From Betaproteobacteria bacterium (lineage in GTDB: Bacteria; Acidobacteriota; Terriglobia; Acidiferrales; UBA7541): a stretch of 64,000 nucleotides of DNA. Both the position numbers and the translations under genes were made by a program. The stretch spans positions 1 to 64,000 of the forward strand of contig CAJCHZ010000056.1 of NCBI GenBank assembly GCA_903970165.1, in the 5' to 3' direction. The notes below the pieces were generated by a model, which worked only from the letters and a program-made list of their open reading frames with translations, was not told where the DNA came from and did not search any database. Positions 55,601-63,516 of the stretch are shown piece by piece (the stretch's first letter is position 1; every line of letters begins with the position of its first letter).

Positions 55601-55917
55601 ATCGCGGGCCCGCTCTTGTCGTGTGGAGCATAGGCAAACTCCGCGCGGTCCAGTCGGAGCTTGGCTTTTCGTGCACCTGGGTCCGGGCCATGGCACGCAT
55701 AACAGTTCTCCGAGAGTATGGGCTGAATGGTTTGATTGAAGGACAGCCTCTTCGAAGGAACCAACACCTTAGAGGCAGGATTTGATTGCGCACTTAGCGT
55801 GCTGGGGAAACCCGCCAAACTCGCACAAACGAGAAACACGGCACCCGGCCAACCGCATCCTGATATTCGCGGCACCCGGCTGTACCACATCGCGAGTGAG
55901 CACTCCGTTCGCAGCAC
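52624..55917 (-). CDS. PSCyt1-DUF1549-LamG-DUF1553 cytochrome c protein
   Basis: 1097 residues. Order: signal peptide; PSCyt1 c-heme domain ([19 protein letters not shown], with DRMPPPEA) to about residue 150; DUF1549 ([58 protein letters not shown]) with a second CXXCH ([12 protein letters not shown]) near 370; a LamG/concanavalin-like insert (about 470-660); DUF1553 to the end ([35 protein letters not shown]). A large secreted multi-heme-type protein. The ATG at 55890 ([10 protein letters not shown]) is an alternative start, supported by the repeat at 57082. First gene of the operon. Confidence 0.9.
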   Translation of the reverse strand: [1097 protein letters not shown]

Positions 55918-55925
55918 TTGGGCAG
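55861..55925. repeat. 60-base repeat, copy A (5' end of the DUF1553 gene)
   Basis: About 60 bases beginning TGATATTCGCGG and containing CCCGGCTGTACCACATCGCG and GTTCGCAGCACTT are repeated in the same orientation at 57082-57140. The copy covers the DUF1553 gene's first codons and upstream region. Identity is high apart from two short indels. Confidence 0.75.
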
Positions 55926-56082
55926 TTAACTTGATTCGATGAATGGCCAGCTTACTCCTAGCTCCTGCGCAAAAGCGACTGCTTTCTGCACACGTCTATG
56001 TTATGGAAAAAAGAGCCGCAAGTTTGGTAGCGTTTCCAGACGTAGCATCCAAACTTCATCGTAGGCAAAAATTGGAGAGATC

Positions 56083-57039
56083 ATGAAACACGCTAACGCC
56101 ACCATGCAGGTCTTTCGAAGATTGCCGGCAACGGCAATCTTCGCGCTCGCGCCCGCGTTGCTTGTAGCTCAAACTACAACTGAGATTACGCTTCCCGGCA
56201 CACGCGTCTTTCCGGAGAGCATCACGTCCACCAACGACGGAACCTTGATCATCGGAAGCTTGGGACACGGCAATGTGCTACGCATCGCTCCCGGCAAAAC
56301 GATGGCGGAAGAGTGGATAAAACCTGGCACAAACGGCTTGAACTCTGTCCTTGGGGTCTATGCCGACGAGAAGAGCAATCTGCTCTGGGTATGTTCAAAC
56401 AAATTTGGCAAAACCGGTGAGGCTACTTCCGTCAAGACTTTCGATTTGAAGAGCGGCGCGCCGAAGAATACCTATGCATTGCCTGGCGACGACCCTCTCT
56501 GCAACGACATCACCGTTGCAGCTGACGGCACGGCATACGTAACCGATACGAATCTCGCTAGCGTCTTAATGCTGAAGCCCGGCGCGAACTCTCTGGAGAT
56601 TGCCGCCAAGGATCCTCTTCTGGCTGGTGCCGATGGCGTGGCCTTCGGCGATAAGTCCACGCTTTATGTGAACAGCGTCACCGTCAACAAACTGGTGCGT
56701 CTTGAGATCGGGCTGGATGGTAAGGCGAAGAACCTTACCGAGCTAAAACTGCCGCGGCCCCTCGAGCGTCCCGATGGCATGCGCACAATTGGCAAACAGC
56801 GATTGTTGATGGCCGAGAATTCCGGAAAGATGTCCGTCGTTACATTCGAGGGTCCGGAAATGCAAACCGTCGTCCTTCAAACACTCAAAGAAGGTTTGGA
56901 AGCCACGCCCGCCGTGACCGCCACACAGGGCATGGCTTGGATTGTCGAGGGAAAGTTGAACTATATGAACGACGGTCCCAAGAAAGATAAAGACCCGGGT
57001 ACTTTCAAGATGTACGCTGTGCCCCTTCCGAAGCAGTAA
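56083..57039 (+). CDS. Secreted SMP-30/gluconolactonase-like beta-propeller
   Basis: 318 residues. Signal peptide (ATAIFALAPALLVAQ) and beta-propeller strands of the form FPESITSTNDGTLIIGSLGH, VLGVYADEKSNLLWVCSNKF, CNDITVAADGTAYVTDTNLA and LAGADGVAFGDKSTLYVNSV. These are SMP-30/strictosidine-synthase-like repeats; lactonase activity is possible. GGAGAG precedes the ATG. It diverges from the DUF1553 operon. Confidence 0.85.
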   Translation: MKHANATMQVFRRLPATAIFALAPALLVAQTTTEITLPGTRVFPESITSTNDGTLIIGSLGHGNVLRIAPGKTMAEEWIKPGTNGLNSVLGVYADEKSNLLWVCSNKFGKTGEATSVKTFDLKSGAPKNTYALPGDDPLCNDITVAADGTAYVTDTNLASVLMLKPGANSLEIAAKDPLLAGADGVAFGDKSTLYVNSVTVNKLVRLEIGLDGKAKNLTELKLPRPLERPDGMRTIGKQRLLMAENSGKMSVVTFEGPEMQTVVLQTLKEGLEATPAVTATQGMAWIVEGKLNYMNDGPKKDKDPGTFKMYAVPLPKQ

Positions 57040-57081
57040 CGGATATCTGGGCCTCTACGGTTGGCACGCCAAATGACATCT

Positions 57082-57140
57082 TGATATTCGCGGTCCCGGC
57101 TGTACCACATCGCGAGGCATCGTTCGCAGCACTTAGGCAG
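57082..57140. repeat. 60-base repeat, copy B (downstream of the SMP-30-like gene)
   Basis: Near-copy of 55861-55925. On the minus strand it still reads an MWYSR-like start (CLAMWYSRDREYQ) but continues into no DUF1553 protein, so it looks like a remnant of a duplicated 5' end. The interval between the copies contains the SMP-30-like gene. Confidence 0.7.
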
Positions 57141-57255
57141 GTCCCTACACAGATACAGCGATTTTGGATATTGGGCGCACGCAGCCACACAATCCGACGA
57201 CCTGTGATGCTTGCGGCGGACCAGAAAGAAAACCGGGAATGAAAAGCGACAAAGG

Positions 57256-57441
57256 TTAGTTTAGCGGCTGCACGCTAGCGCGTTTCACCACTGGCGACTT
57301 TCTCTGGCGCTCCGCAAAGGCCACAGCTCTTGCTTCGTCGGTGTAAACCCGCATGAAAGTTTCACCGTCGCCGTACTTGATTGTTACGGCAAAATGCTGG
57401 TGTTTGCGGCGCTTGTCGCCGAGCCGAATCGTTTTTGCCAT
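57256..57441 (-). CDS. Small basic hypothetical protein
   Basis: 61 residues, strongly basic (MAKTIRLGDKRRKHQHFAVT, then a short beta-like KYGDGETFMRVYTDEARAVA). GGGAGGAG lies ideally before the ATG at 57441, which is why this start is chosen over an opening to 57486. No recognised family. Diverges from the Crp/Fnr gene. Confidence 0.6.
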   Translation of the reverse strand: MAKTIRLGDKRRKHQHFAVTIKYGDGETFMRVYTDEARAVAFAERQRKSPVVKRASVQPLN

Positions 57442-57777
57442 GACTCCTCCCAACAACATAAGTGAGATACGAACTGGAAGGGACAATAATGTCCGAGCGT
57501 GACGCTATGCGAACCTGCTGATCGAACAACAGTGGAACTCAGCCTAGCTGGCTGCATTCTTGGGGTAGTTATATTCATCCGTTCATACAACTGTATGTAT
57601 GCTTTCTTTTATACTCTATGTTATGTATACATAGTACCTAACGGCCTCCCCACTCTACGAAAACCAATTCTTTTTTGTCTGTTCAATTTTGGACATCCCT
57701 TCGGGACTCGGTTTCGGGTAAAATCTGGACAAGTTTTCGGCATCGGGCGTGGACAAGGCAGAAATTGGGAAGGGTGA
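57442..57777. promoter_or_regulatory. AT-rich divergent spacer with two palindromes
   Basis: The 336-base spacer holds CATACA-AC-TGTATG (57584-57597) and the 12-bp palindrome TATGTATACATA (57622-57633), 24 bases apart, in an AT-rich stretch unlike the neighbourhood. They probably mark promoters or operators for the small gene and the Crp/Fnr gene. No reading frame is credible here. Confidence 0.45.
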
Positions 57778-58440
57778 ATGTCTAGAAAGAAATCCGCGGT
57801 GAAACGCCCCTTTAACATCGGTGAGTATCTAACGACATCGGGTGTAAAGAAGACCCTGAGCCACTACCGTAAAAATCAGGTCATCTTTTCCCAGGGGGAA
57901 AAATCTCAATCTGTGTTCTATTTGGAGAGCGGCAGCGTGAAGGTTTCCGTAACTTCTTCCGCTGGCAAAGATGCCGTAATCGCGCTTTTGCAACCTGGGG
58001 ATTTCTTTGGCGAGGGATGCATCGCGGGCCAGACATTGCGAGTCTCAACGGCGACCGCTTTAGAACGCTCGACGGCACTAAAAATCGAAAAGGAAGAAAT
58101 GTTCCGCGTGATTCACGAAGAGGGAGAACTGGCCGACCGATTTATCGCGCACATGCTGAAGCGTAATGTGCGCATTGAAGAAGACTTGGTTGACCAGCTT
58201 TTCAATTCCAGCGAGAAACGACTGGCGCGAGTGCTGCTGCTGGTGGCGAGATACGGAAATGATGCCACCCCGCTCAAAGTGGTGGCATCGATTTCACAGG
58301 AAACGTTGGCGGAAATGGTGGGCACTACGCGCGGGCGGGTCAACTACTTCATGAACAAATTCCGGAAATTAGGCTTCATAAAGTACAACGGCGGAATTCA
58401 TATTAACGATTCCCTACTGAAGGTTGTTCTTCGCGATTAA
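57778..58440 (+). CDS. Crp/Fnr-family transcriptional regulator
   Basis: 220 residues. Cyclic-nucleotide-binding-like barrel (VIFSQGEKSQSVFYLESGSV; LLQPGDFFGEGCIAG; ALERSTALKIEKEEM), dimerisation helix and C-terminal winged helix with ISQETLAEMVGTTRGRVNYF as recognition region. It lacks the N-terminal cysteine cluster of FNR, so iron-sulphur sensing is unlikely. Ligand unknown. Confidence 0.92.
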   Translation: MSRKKSAVKRPFNIGEYLTTSGVKKTLSHYRKNQVIFSQGEKSQSVFYLESGSVKVSVTSSAGKDAVIALLQPGDFFGEGCIAGQTLRVSTATALERSTALKIEKEEMFRVIHEEGELADRFIAHMLKRNVRIEEDLVDQLFNSSEKRLARVLLLVARYGNDATPLKVVASISQETLAEMVGTTRGRVNYFMNKFRKLGFIKYNGGIHINDSLLKVVLRD

Positions 58441-58526
58441 GGCTGTTCTTCCCGATCGGCTTCGCCGAATACGTCGTGAAGATTGCGCTTCAACAAAGTC
58501 GAAATTCTGTTGGACATATCTCTGCT

Positions 58527-59153
58527 CTACAGAATTGCCGCTGCCTCTTCAAATTCGAGGCGCGGACTTCGCGGAAACAACTTTGCTGTATCCCCATATC
58601 CCAGATTGCAAATCAAATTAACCTTCCACTTGCCATCTGAGAAGAATTCCGCATTCACCTTACTCGAGTCGAAGCCGGACATCGGACCACAATCGAGTCC
58701 CAAAGCGCGAGCGGCCAGAATGAAGTACGCGGCCTGGAGTGAAGAGTTGCGGAATGCAGTCTCGTCGATCAATGGCTGATTGCCGACGAAGAACGAGCGC
58801 ATGTCCGCATGCGGAAAGAGCTTTGGCAGCTTTTCGTGAAACTCGGTGTCCCACGCAATGAGTACCGTCACCGGGGCGGCCATTGTCTTTTCGACGTTCA
58901 GGGGCATCAGTGCAGGCTTGAGCCGTGCTTTCGCTACCGGCGTCGTAAGAAAAAGAAATCTCGCGGGGGAAGCGTTGGCGCTTGTCGGTCCGAGACGGGC
59001 AAGTTCGTAAGCCTCGCGCAGCAAGCCGGCAGGCACAGGTTCGGAGCGCCAGGCCGAATGAGTCCTGGCCTCGCGGAACAGTTGGTCGAGAGCTTCGTCG
59101 GAAATCGGTGCTCCTACGGCATTGGCATTTCTTGTTTCAGATGGCTTTTTCAT
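58527..59153 (-). CDS. Nitroreductase-family protein, RutE/HadB-like
   Basis: 208 residues. Matches the malonic-semialdehyde-reductase (RutE) branch: [60 protein letters not shown] and [23 protein letters not shown]-dependent reduction of aldehydes or quinone-like substrates is expected; no pyrimidine-catabolism genes are nearby, so the true substrate is unclear. Confidence 0.88.
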   Translation of the reverse strand: MKKPSETRNANAVGAPISDEALDQLFREARTHSAWRSEPVPAGLLREAYELARLGPTSANASPARFLFLTTPVAKARLKPALMPLNVEKTMAAPVTVLIAWDTEFHEKLPKLFPHADMRSFFVGNQPLIDETAFRNSSLQAAYFILAARALGLDCGPMSGFDSSKVNAEFFSDGKWKVNLICNLGYGDTAKLFPRSPRLEFEEAAAIL

Positions 59154-59211
59154 AGAGTTCTCCTTCTATTAGATTCCCTTCTGTAATCGACTGAGTATCT
59201 TTCTCCTGCGC

Positions 59212-59601
59212 TCAGGCCCGCGGCTGCAGGCGCGACTGGAACAACCCGGAAAAGGCTGATCGCACGTCAACGAAGACCCCGACCCACAGTACAGCCACAA
59301 ACAGTGCCAGAGGCAAACCACCAGGGGCCATTAAAATGTGGAAGCAAAGTATGTTGAAAATGACGGCCGCCAAAATCGTCAGCGCCAGCGGCACATAGCG
59401 ATTCGCAAGCAGTAAAACCGCGGGCACGAGTTGCATTACAAAAATCGCCACGTAATAGCGGGACACGAAGAGGGCGCCGAAGAACTGCCCCGCGACGCCC
59501 GCAGGCGGCTGCATGGGTATAAAGTGGAGGAACCCGTTGAGCCCGAACGTCAAAAAGATCAAACCGAGCAAGTATCGCGCAATGGTGGAAGCAACCTTCA
59601 T
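59212..59601 (-). CDS. DoxX-like membrane protein
   Basis: 129 residues, four membrane helices (ARYLLGLIFLTFGLNGFLHF; YYVAIFVMQLVPAVLLLANR; ALTILAAVIFNILCFHILM; PLALFVAVLWVGVFVDV), the DoxX/SURF4-type layout. GGAGA before the ATG at 59601 decides the start. Such proteins accompany redox-stress or quinone-related operons. Divergent from the MarR gene and next to the RutE-like gene. Confidence 0.82.
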   Translation of the reverse strand: MKVASTIARYLLGLIFLTFGLNGFLHFIPMQPPAGVAGQFFGALFVSRYYVAIFVMQLVPAVLLLANRYVPLALTILAAVIFNILCFHILMAPGGLPLALFVAVLWVGVFVDVRSAFSGLFQSRLQPRA

Positions 59602-59653
59602 CCGTATCTCCTGTCCCGGTATTCCGTTCCGGGCATGGTTGTATTGATGCATG

Positions 59654-59671
59654 GTATATTGATATAGATAC
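59654..59671. promoter_or_regulatory. Operator candidate between doxX-like and MarR genes
   Basis: GTATATTGATATAGATAC is an imperfect palindrome in an AT-rich 113-base divergent spacer, placed about 45 bases before the MarR start and 50 before the DoxX start. Position suggests MarR binding; the symmetry is modest. Confidence 0.35.
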
Positions 59672-59714
59672 ATCGTGTGGACAACTAAAAAGAAAGCAGC
59701 CACTATTTAGCGGT

Positions 59715-60179
59715 ATGCCTAAAAGACCTGCCGATCCCGTCCATTGCTGGCTGGTATGGAAGAAGGCTCACGAGGCCGCCTCCGACTATCTAATTAGAGG
59801 AATCGCTCAAACGGGCATCTCGGACACAGACTTTCGTGTCCTGGAAGTGCTTCTGCATAAAGGACCTCTGCCCGTGAACACGATCGGTCCGAAGGTCCAT
59901 CTAACCCCTGGTTCTATTAGCGTTGCAGTGGATCGACTGCTTGAAAGAGGTTTGGTCAGCCGTGCCGAAAGCCCGGGCGATCGAAGAGTGCGGGTGGTTG
60001 CGTTGACCAAGGCTGGCAAGGATCTGATTGTCCCAATATTCCGGAAACATGCCACAGAAATCGCGAAAATGTTTTCCAATGCGAGCCTGAAAGAACTCCA
60101 AATCCTCGAAGCCCTCCTTAAGAAGGCCGGTAAACGTGCTGAAGCACTCATTGCGGAAAGGAAGGCTTCGCAGCCGTAA
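59715..60179 (+). CDS. MarR-family transcriptional regulator
   Basis: 154 residues. Winged helix: ISDTDFRVLEVLLHKGPLPV, GPKVHLTPGSISVAVDRLLE and wing RAESPGDRRVRVVALTKAGK. Likely repressor of the divergent DoxX-like gene. No cysteine suited to oxidant sensing apart from one at residue 11. Confidence 0.91.
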   Translation: MPKRPADPVHCWLVWKKAHEAASDYLIRGIAQTGISDTDFRVLEVLLHKGPLPVNTIGPKVHLTPGSISVAVDRLLERGLVSRAESPGDRRVRVVALTKAGKDLIVPIFRKHATEIAKMFSNASLKELQILEALLKKAGKRAEALIAERKASQP

Positions 60180-60315
60180 ATGAAAGGACAAACGGGCGGG
60201 ACAGATGGCGAGCCCAATCAGCGCGATTCACGACGCCCTCCGAGCCGACCTGGGCACGACCTACTCAACGTCTCATCGTCTCTCCCCTCATGGCCGGACT
60301 GCTCTACGGCGTGTC

Positions 60316-60812
60316 GCCTACCGATCGACCCACCCTTCGCCGGCGTCACCCTTGTACTCACAGCTGTCGCGCTTGCCGCCAGTTATATTCACATCCACAA
60401 ACACGGACGTGAATCCGTAGTAGCCCTTTTTATCGGCTACTCCGGCCTTTTCGCTGACATCCGTGAACGTTCCGTCCCCATTGTTGTGAAACAGGTGATC
60501 GCCCTCGCCCGGCAATCCGTGCGGTCCGCACATCACCCGCGAAACTGGCAAAAGTTCACCGCGTTCGCCGCGGTATTCGCCTCGGCGGCAGATGTTCCAT
60601 GTCCCAGTGAATGTATCCGGGCACAAAAAGGTCCAGCTTGCCGTCCCCGTCGTAATCCCCAAACGTCGCGCCTGTCGACCAGTTTCCCAACGTTACTCCC
60701 GCTTTCTCCGCTAGGTCCGCAAACGTCCCGTCGTGATTGTTGTGATAGAGCCGGTTCTTACGTGTACCCCAGAAAGTCGGGTCGGCTCCTGCATTGTCGG
60801 TTTCGGGGCCTG
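60316..60812 (-). pseudogene. CRTAC1-like FG-GAP/VCBS protein remnant
   Basis: Minus-strand translation gives, in two or more frames, [52 protein letters not shown], then [40 protein letters not shown] and TSVFVDVN. These are CRTAC1/ASPIC-type FG-GAP calcium-binding blocks in the correct order, but broken by at least two frameshifts and a stop near 60556, and lacking the rest of the protein. Clearly a decayed fragment. Confidence 0.8.
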
Positions 60813-61005
60813 CTCAGCGTTCACTCACGTTACGGCCTGCACGCTCGCCAAGTCGCCTAGCAACTCTCTGCACCAGACGCTTCAGCAGTTTCGTTGCCTC
60901 CACTGCTGCTCTGATTGCTACCGGGTGGAGCGAACCAGTTCCCGGGAGTTGAGAACGTGTTAGCACTTGGGTGGCCAGATCCGTCTTAAGCACCAAGGAG
61001 GTCCC

Positions 61006-62126
61006 ATGCGCCCGATTGCACGGTATCCTCATATTTCTTGCAGCCACCGGTATCGCTCACGAAGCGACATCCTGTTCCGCCCGGAGCACTGTTCTCGCGA
61101 ATGCGTCGCCCGCAGGTTCGGTGAGCCCCGGAGCGCCCATGCTTGAACCGCGTTCGGGCCACACCGCGACGCTTTTGCAAGACGGCAAAGTCCTCATCGC
61201 CGGGGGAATGCGCCGCAATCAGGATTTCTATAGTTCCGCCGAACTGTATGATCCTGCTTCGGGTAAGTTTCAGGTAACTGACGCGATGACCATTCCGCGC
61301 GTCGGACACGCAGCGGTTTTGCTTCGCTCAGGTAGGGTGCTGGTTGTCGGAGGGTGGGTGGGCCACGGCTGCACGGATGCCGCCGAACTCTACGATCCCG
61401 CGACCGGTAGGTTTACGGCACTGTCGAGAATGACCGCCAAACGCGGACAGCCGAGCGCTACGTTGCTCGGTAGCGGCGATGTGCTCATCACCGGCGGTGC
61501 AGACCACGACACTCCAGGCCGGAGTCGCATCCGCCGAAATCTCCCGCGCAGCCACCTCCCAATTCGAGCCTGTGGGTCCGATGCACACTGCGCGCATCTC
61601 GCAGAGTGCGACGGTGCTGAACGATGGTCGCGTGCTGATCGTAGGCGGGCGCGGCGACACGGTCACTGCCAGTGCCGAGATTTATGACCCCGCCACGAAA
61701 CAATTCGTGACTGGCGGCCTGCTAACTGCTCGCTATAAGCATTCCGCGGGACTGCTTCTTGACGGACGGGTACTCATCGCCGGCGGGTCCGACGATCGAG
61801 ATTGGCAAGGAAAGATGAATAGCGCTGAAATCTATGATCCCCGAACGGGGAAGTTTAGCGCCACATCTCCTTTGAACGAGAGCCGTTTCAAGCTTCCCGA
61901 GGAAGCGGCACTACTGGTTTCGGGACAAATACTGGTCGCCGGGGGAAGCAAAAAGGTTGAGGTGTACGATCCAGCTAGCGAACAATTTCTGATTGCCGCG
62001 GGGCAAATGATAGACGCGCGCCACTTTATGACCGAAAGTAAGCTAAAAGACGGCACTGTCCTGCTAGCCGGTGGCTATCCCAACAACGACCAGGGCACCG
62101 CAGAGACTTGGATCTATCATCCCTAG
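61006..62126 (+). pseudogene. Kelch-repeat lipoprotein, frameshifted
   Basis: AAGGAGG precedes the ATG at 61006, but the signal peptide ([17 protein letters not shown], lipobox near ATSC) lies in another frame, so a base is missing near 61024. Kelch motifs follow: [56 protein letters not shown]; after a second shift at about 61500-61512 the rest continues ([18 protein letters not shown] blocks, HSAGLLLDGRVLIAGGSDD) to 62126. Two lesions make a sequencing error less likely. A TTG at 61016 is an alternative start that would remove the first. Confidence 0.75.
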
Positions 62127-62278
62127 CGACCGAGCGAATCCAGCGCCACGCGTGAACTTACTGGAAGTCGCTAGCTTCCAAAGCAGTCGAAGAAATAAGT
62201 AATCCCGTCAATCATCCGCCCAGTGCCTGGTTAATGCAGAAATCTTTGAGTACGAACATGTCCGATAATCCGGCACGA

Positions 62279-62476
62279 CTAACCGGGAGTTACGAGCGAG
62301 GGCTGCCTCTTCGAGGTCGGTGGACACAGTGAAATTCCTTTTGCATCGCCCACGGATTCTCCACTTACACGCTCTGCAAATCCCGTACATAGGCCGAGAG
62401 CTTGTTCAATTTCAGGCTTGCTGGATTCTTCCGCAATATCTCGCAGTGCTTCTGCCAGCTTCATCAGATGACTCAT
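62279..62476 (-). CDS. Small hypothetical protein, doubtful
   Basis: 65 residues (MSHLMKLAEALRDIAEESSK then PEIEQALGLCTGFAERVSGE), helical and acidic at the N-terminus. AAGGGGC lies before the ATG at 62476. No family recognised. Lies in a degenerate area, so it may be spurious. Confidence 0.35.
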   Translation of the reverse strand: MSHLMKLAEALRDIAEESSKPEIEQALGLCTGFAERVSGESVGDAKGISLCPPTSKRQPSLVTPG

Positions 62477-62777
62477 TGCGCCCCTTGACTGAACCCGCGA
62501 CATACCAGACCCGTTGCCGTGGATCAGTCTAGACTGTCAAAAACTACCTGACCGCCCAAAATTGCACACACTCCGGCATGAGGTCATGGTGTCCAAGCTC
62601 CTGATGGGCGTGATCGATAATGTTGCGATCTGTCCGATTGCGTTCAACGCCTGTGAGTCTTCGCCAAAGTGAAGCGAATCAAAGCCTCGACTCTACACAC
62701 GTGGAATCTAAGATAATTTCCTAGCGTCCAATTGCCAGGACCGGCGTCCATCTGCGTCCAGCGGCCGGGCTGAGACG

Positions 62778-62816
62778 TTGGGACCAATTTATTTCGTTGG
62801 GACCATCTTGGGACCA
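62778..62816. repeat. Three copies of TTGGGACCA
   Basis: TTGGGACCA at 62778-62786, 62797-62805 and 62808-62816, all in the same orientation with 10- and 2-base gaps. They lie 70 bases from the 3' end of tRNA-Gly in a spacer (62477-62885) with no convincing gene. Binding sites or the end of a lost element are possible. Confidence 0.45.
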
Positions 62817-62885
62817 AAGACCCCTGTTTTATGGGCCTTTTCAGTGGGGTTAGCGGCGTAAGGACAATAGAATCATCGTGAGTTA

Positions 62886-62959
62886 TGGAGCGGGCGATGG
62901 GAATCGAACCCACGTCCGAAGCTTGGGAAGCTTCTATACTGCCATTGTACGACGCCCGC
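62886..62959 (-). tRNA. tRNA-Gly (anticodon CCC)
   Basis: 74 nt including an encoded CCA (62888-62886). Acceptor GCGGGCG / CGCCCGC, D-arm region GTACAATGGCAGTATA, anticodon stem GAAGC / GCTTC with loop TTCCCAA giving anticodon CCC (reads GGG), T-loop TTCGATT. All arms pair well. Minus strand. Confidence 0.95.
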
Positions 62960-62976
62960 TCTGCTCGATGTTGCTG

Positions 62977-63005
62977 ATTATACATGACTAAGCGATTTTC
63001 GGACA
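62977..63005 (-). promoter_or_regulatory. Probable tRNA-Gly promoter
   Basis: Consensus -10 TATAAT on the minus strand (62982-62977), 18 bases before the mature tRNA end; 17 bases further upstream TGTCCG (63005-63000) is a poor -35. The remaining spacer to 63246 holds an inverted TTTTCCAA / TTGGAAAA pair and no gene. Confidence 0.5.
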
Positions 63006-63246
63006 CCGGGCTCATTTTCCATATTTTCCAAATGTGAAGAAAACGCCCTTTTTGCTTGGAAAAATGCGGCTTCAGGAAACTGAGGCGATTCCATAAGCCT
63101 CCATTACTCAACTTAGCAACATGCGTAGCAGGTTCGATCTTGGGTCGGAGTCAAACAATAGAAGCTCGCGGAGCTTCGGATATACGACTCGACCAGGCGA
63201 TTAGGAGCGGTTGTAACTTTGTCTGATGTGGTATGATGGAGCCATC

Positions 63247-63504
63247 ATGATGGCAAAGACTCAGATCACACTTGAAACTGAGATGCAGCGCCGCGCGCGT
63301 CAACGTGCCAATGATCTCGGGGTGTCTCTGGCAGAGTATTTTCGCCGTCTACTCGCACGTGATCTAGCTCGTCCCGAGAAGGCCGTTCACGTGGATCGTA
63401 TCTTTGATCTCGGGGCTTCGAGCGGCTCAGACATTGCGAGCCACAAGGATTCCATGATCGCCGAGGCTTTCCGATCTACGCGCAGGAAACCGCGCCGCCG
63501 CTAG
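63247..63504 (+). CDS. Ribbon-helix-helix antitoxin (VapB-like)
   Basis: 85 residues. MAKTQITLETEMQRRARQRA with NDLGVSLAEYFRRLLARDLA is a ribbon-helix-helix DNA-binding domain; the C-terminal part (about 45-85) would bind the toxin. GGAG precedes the double ATG at 63247/63250. The PIN toxin gene follows after 12 bases. Confidence 0.85.
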   Translation: MMAKTQITLETEMQRRARQRANDLGVSLAEYFRRLLARDLARPEKAVHVDRIFDLGASSGSDIASHKDSMIAEAFRSTRRKPRRR

Positions 63505-63516
63505 CGCTCTCGCCAT

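Noticed and set aside
62644..63111. 155-codon minus-strand opening across tRNA-Gly
   Set aside because: It contains the tRNA gene on the same strand; part of its translation is simply the tRNA sequence.
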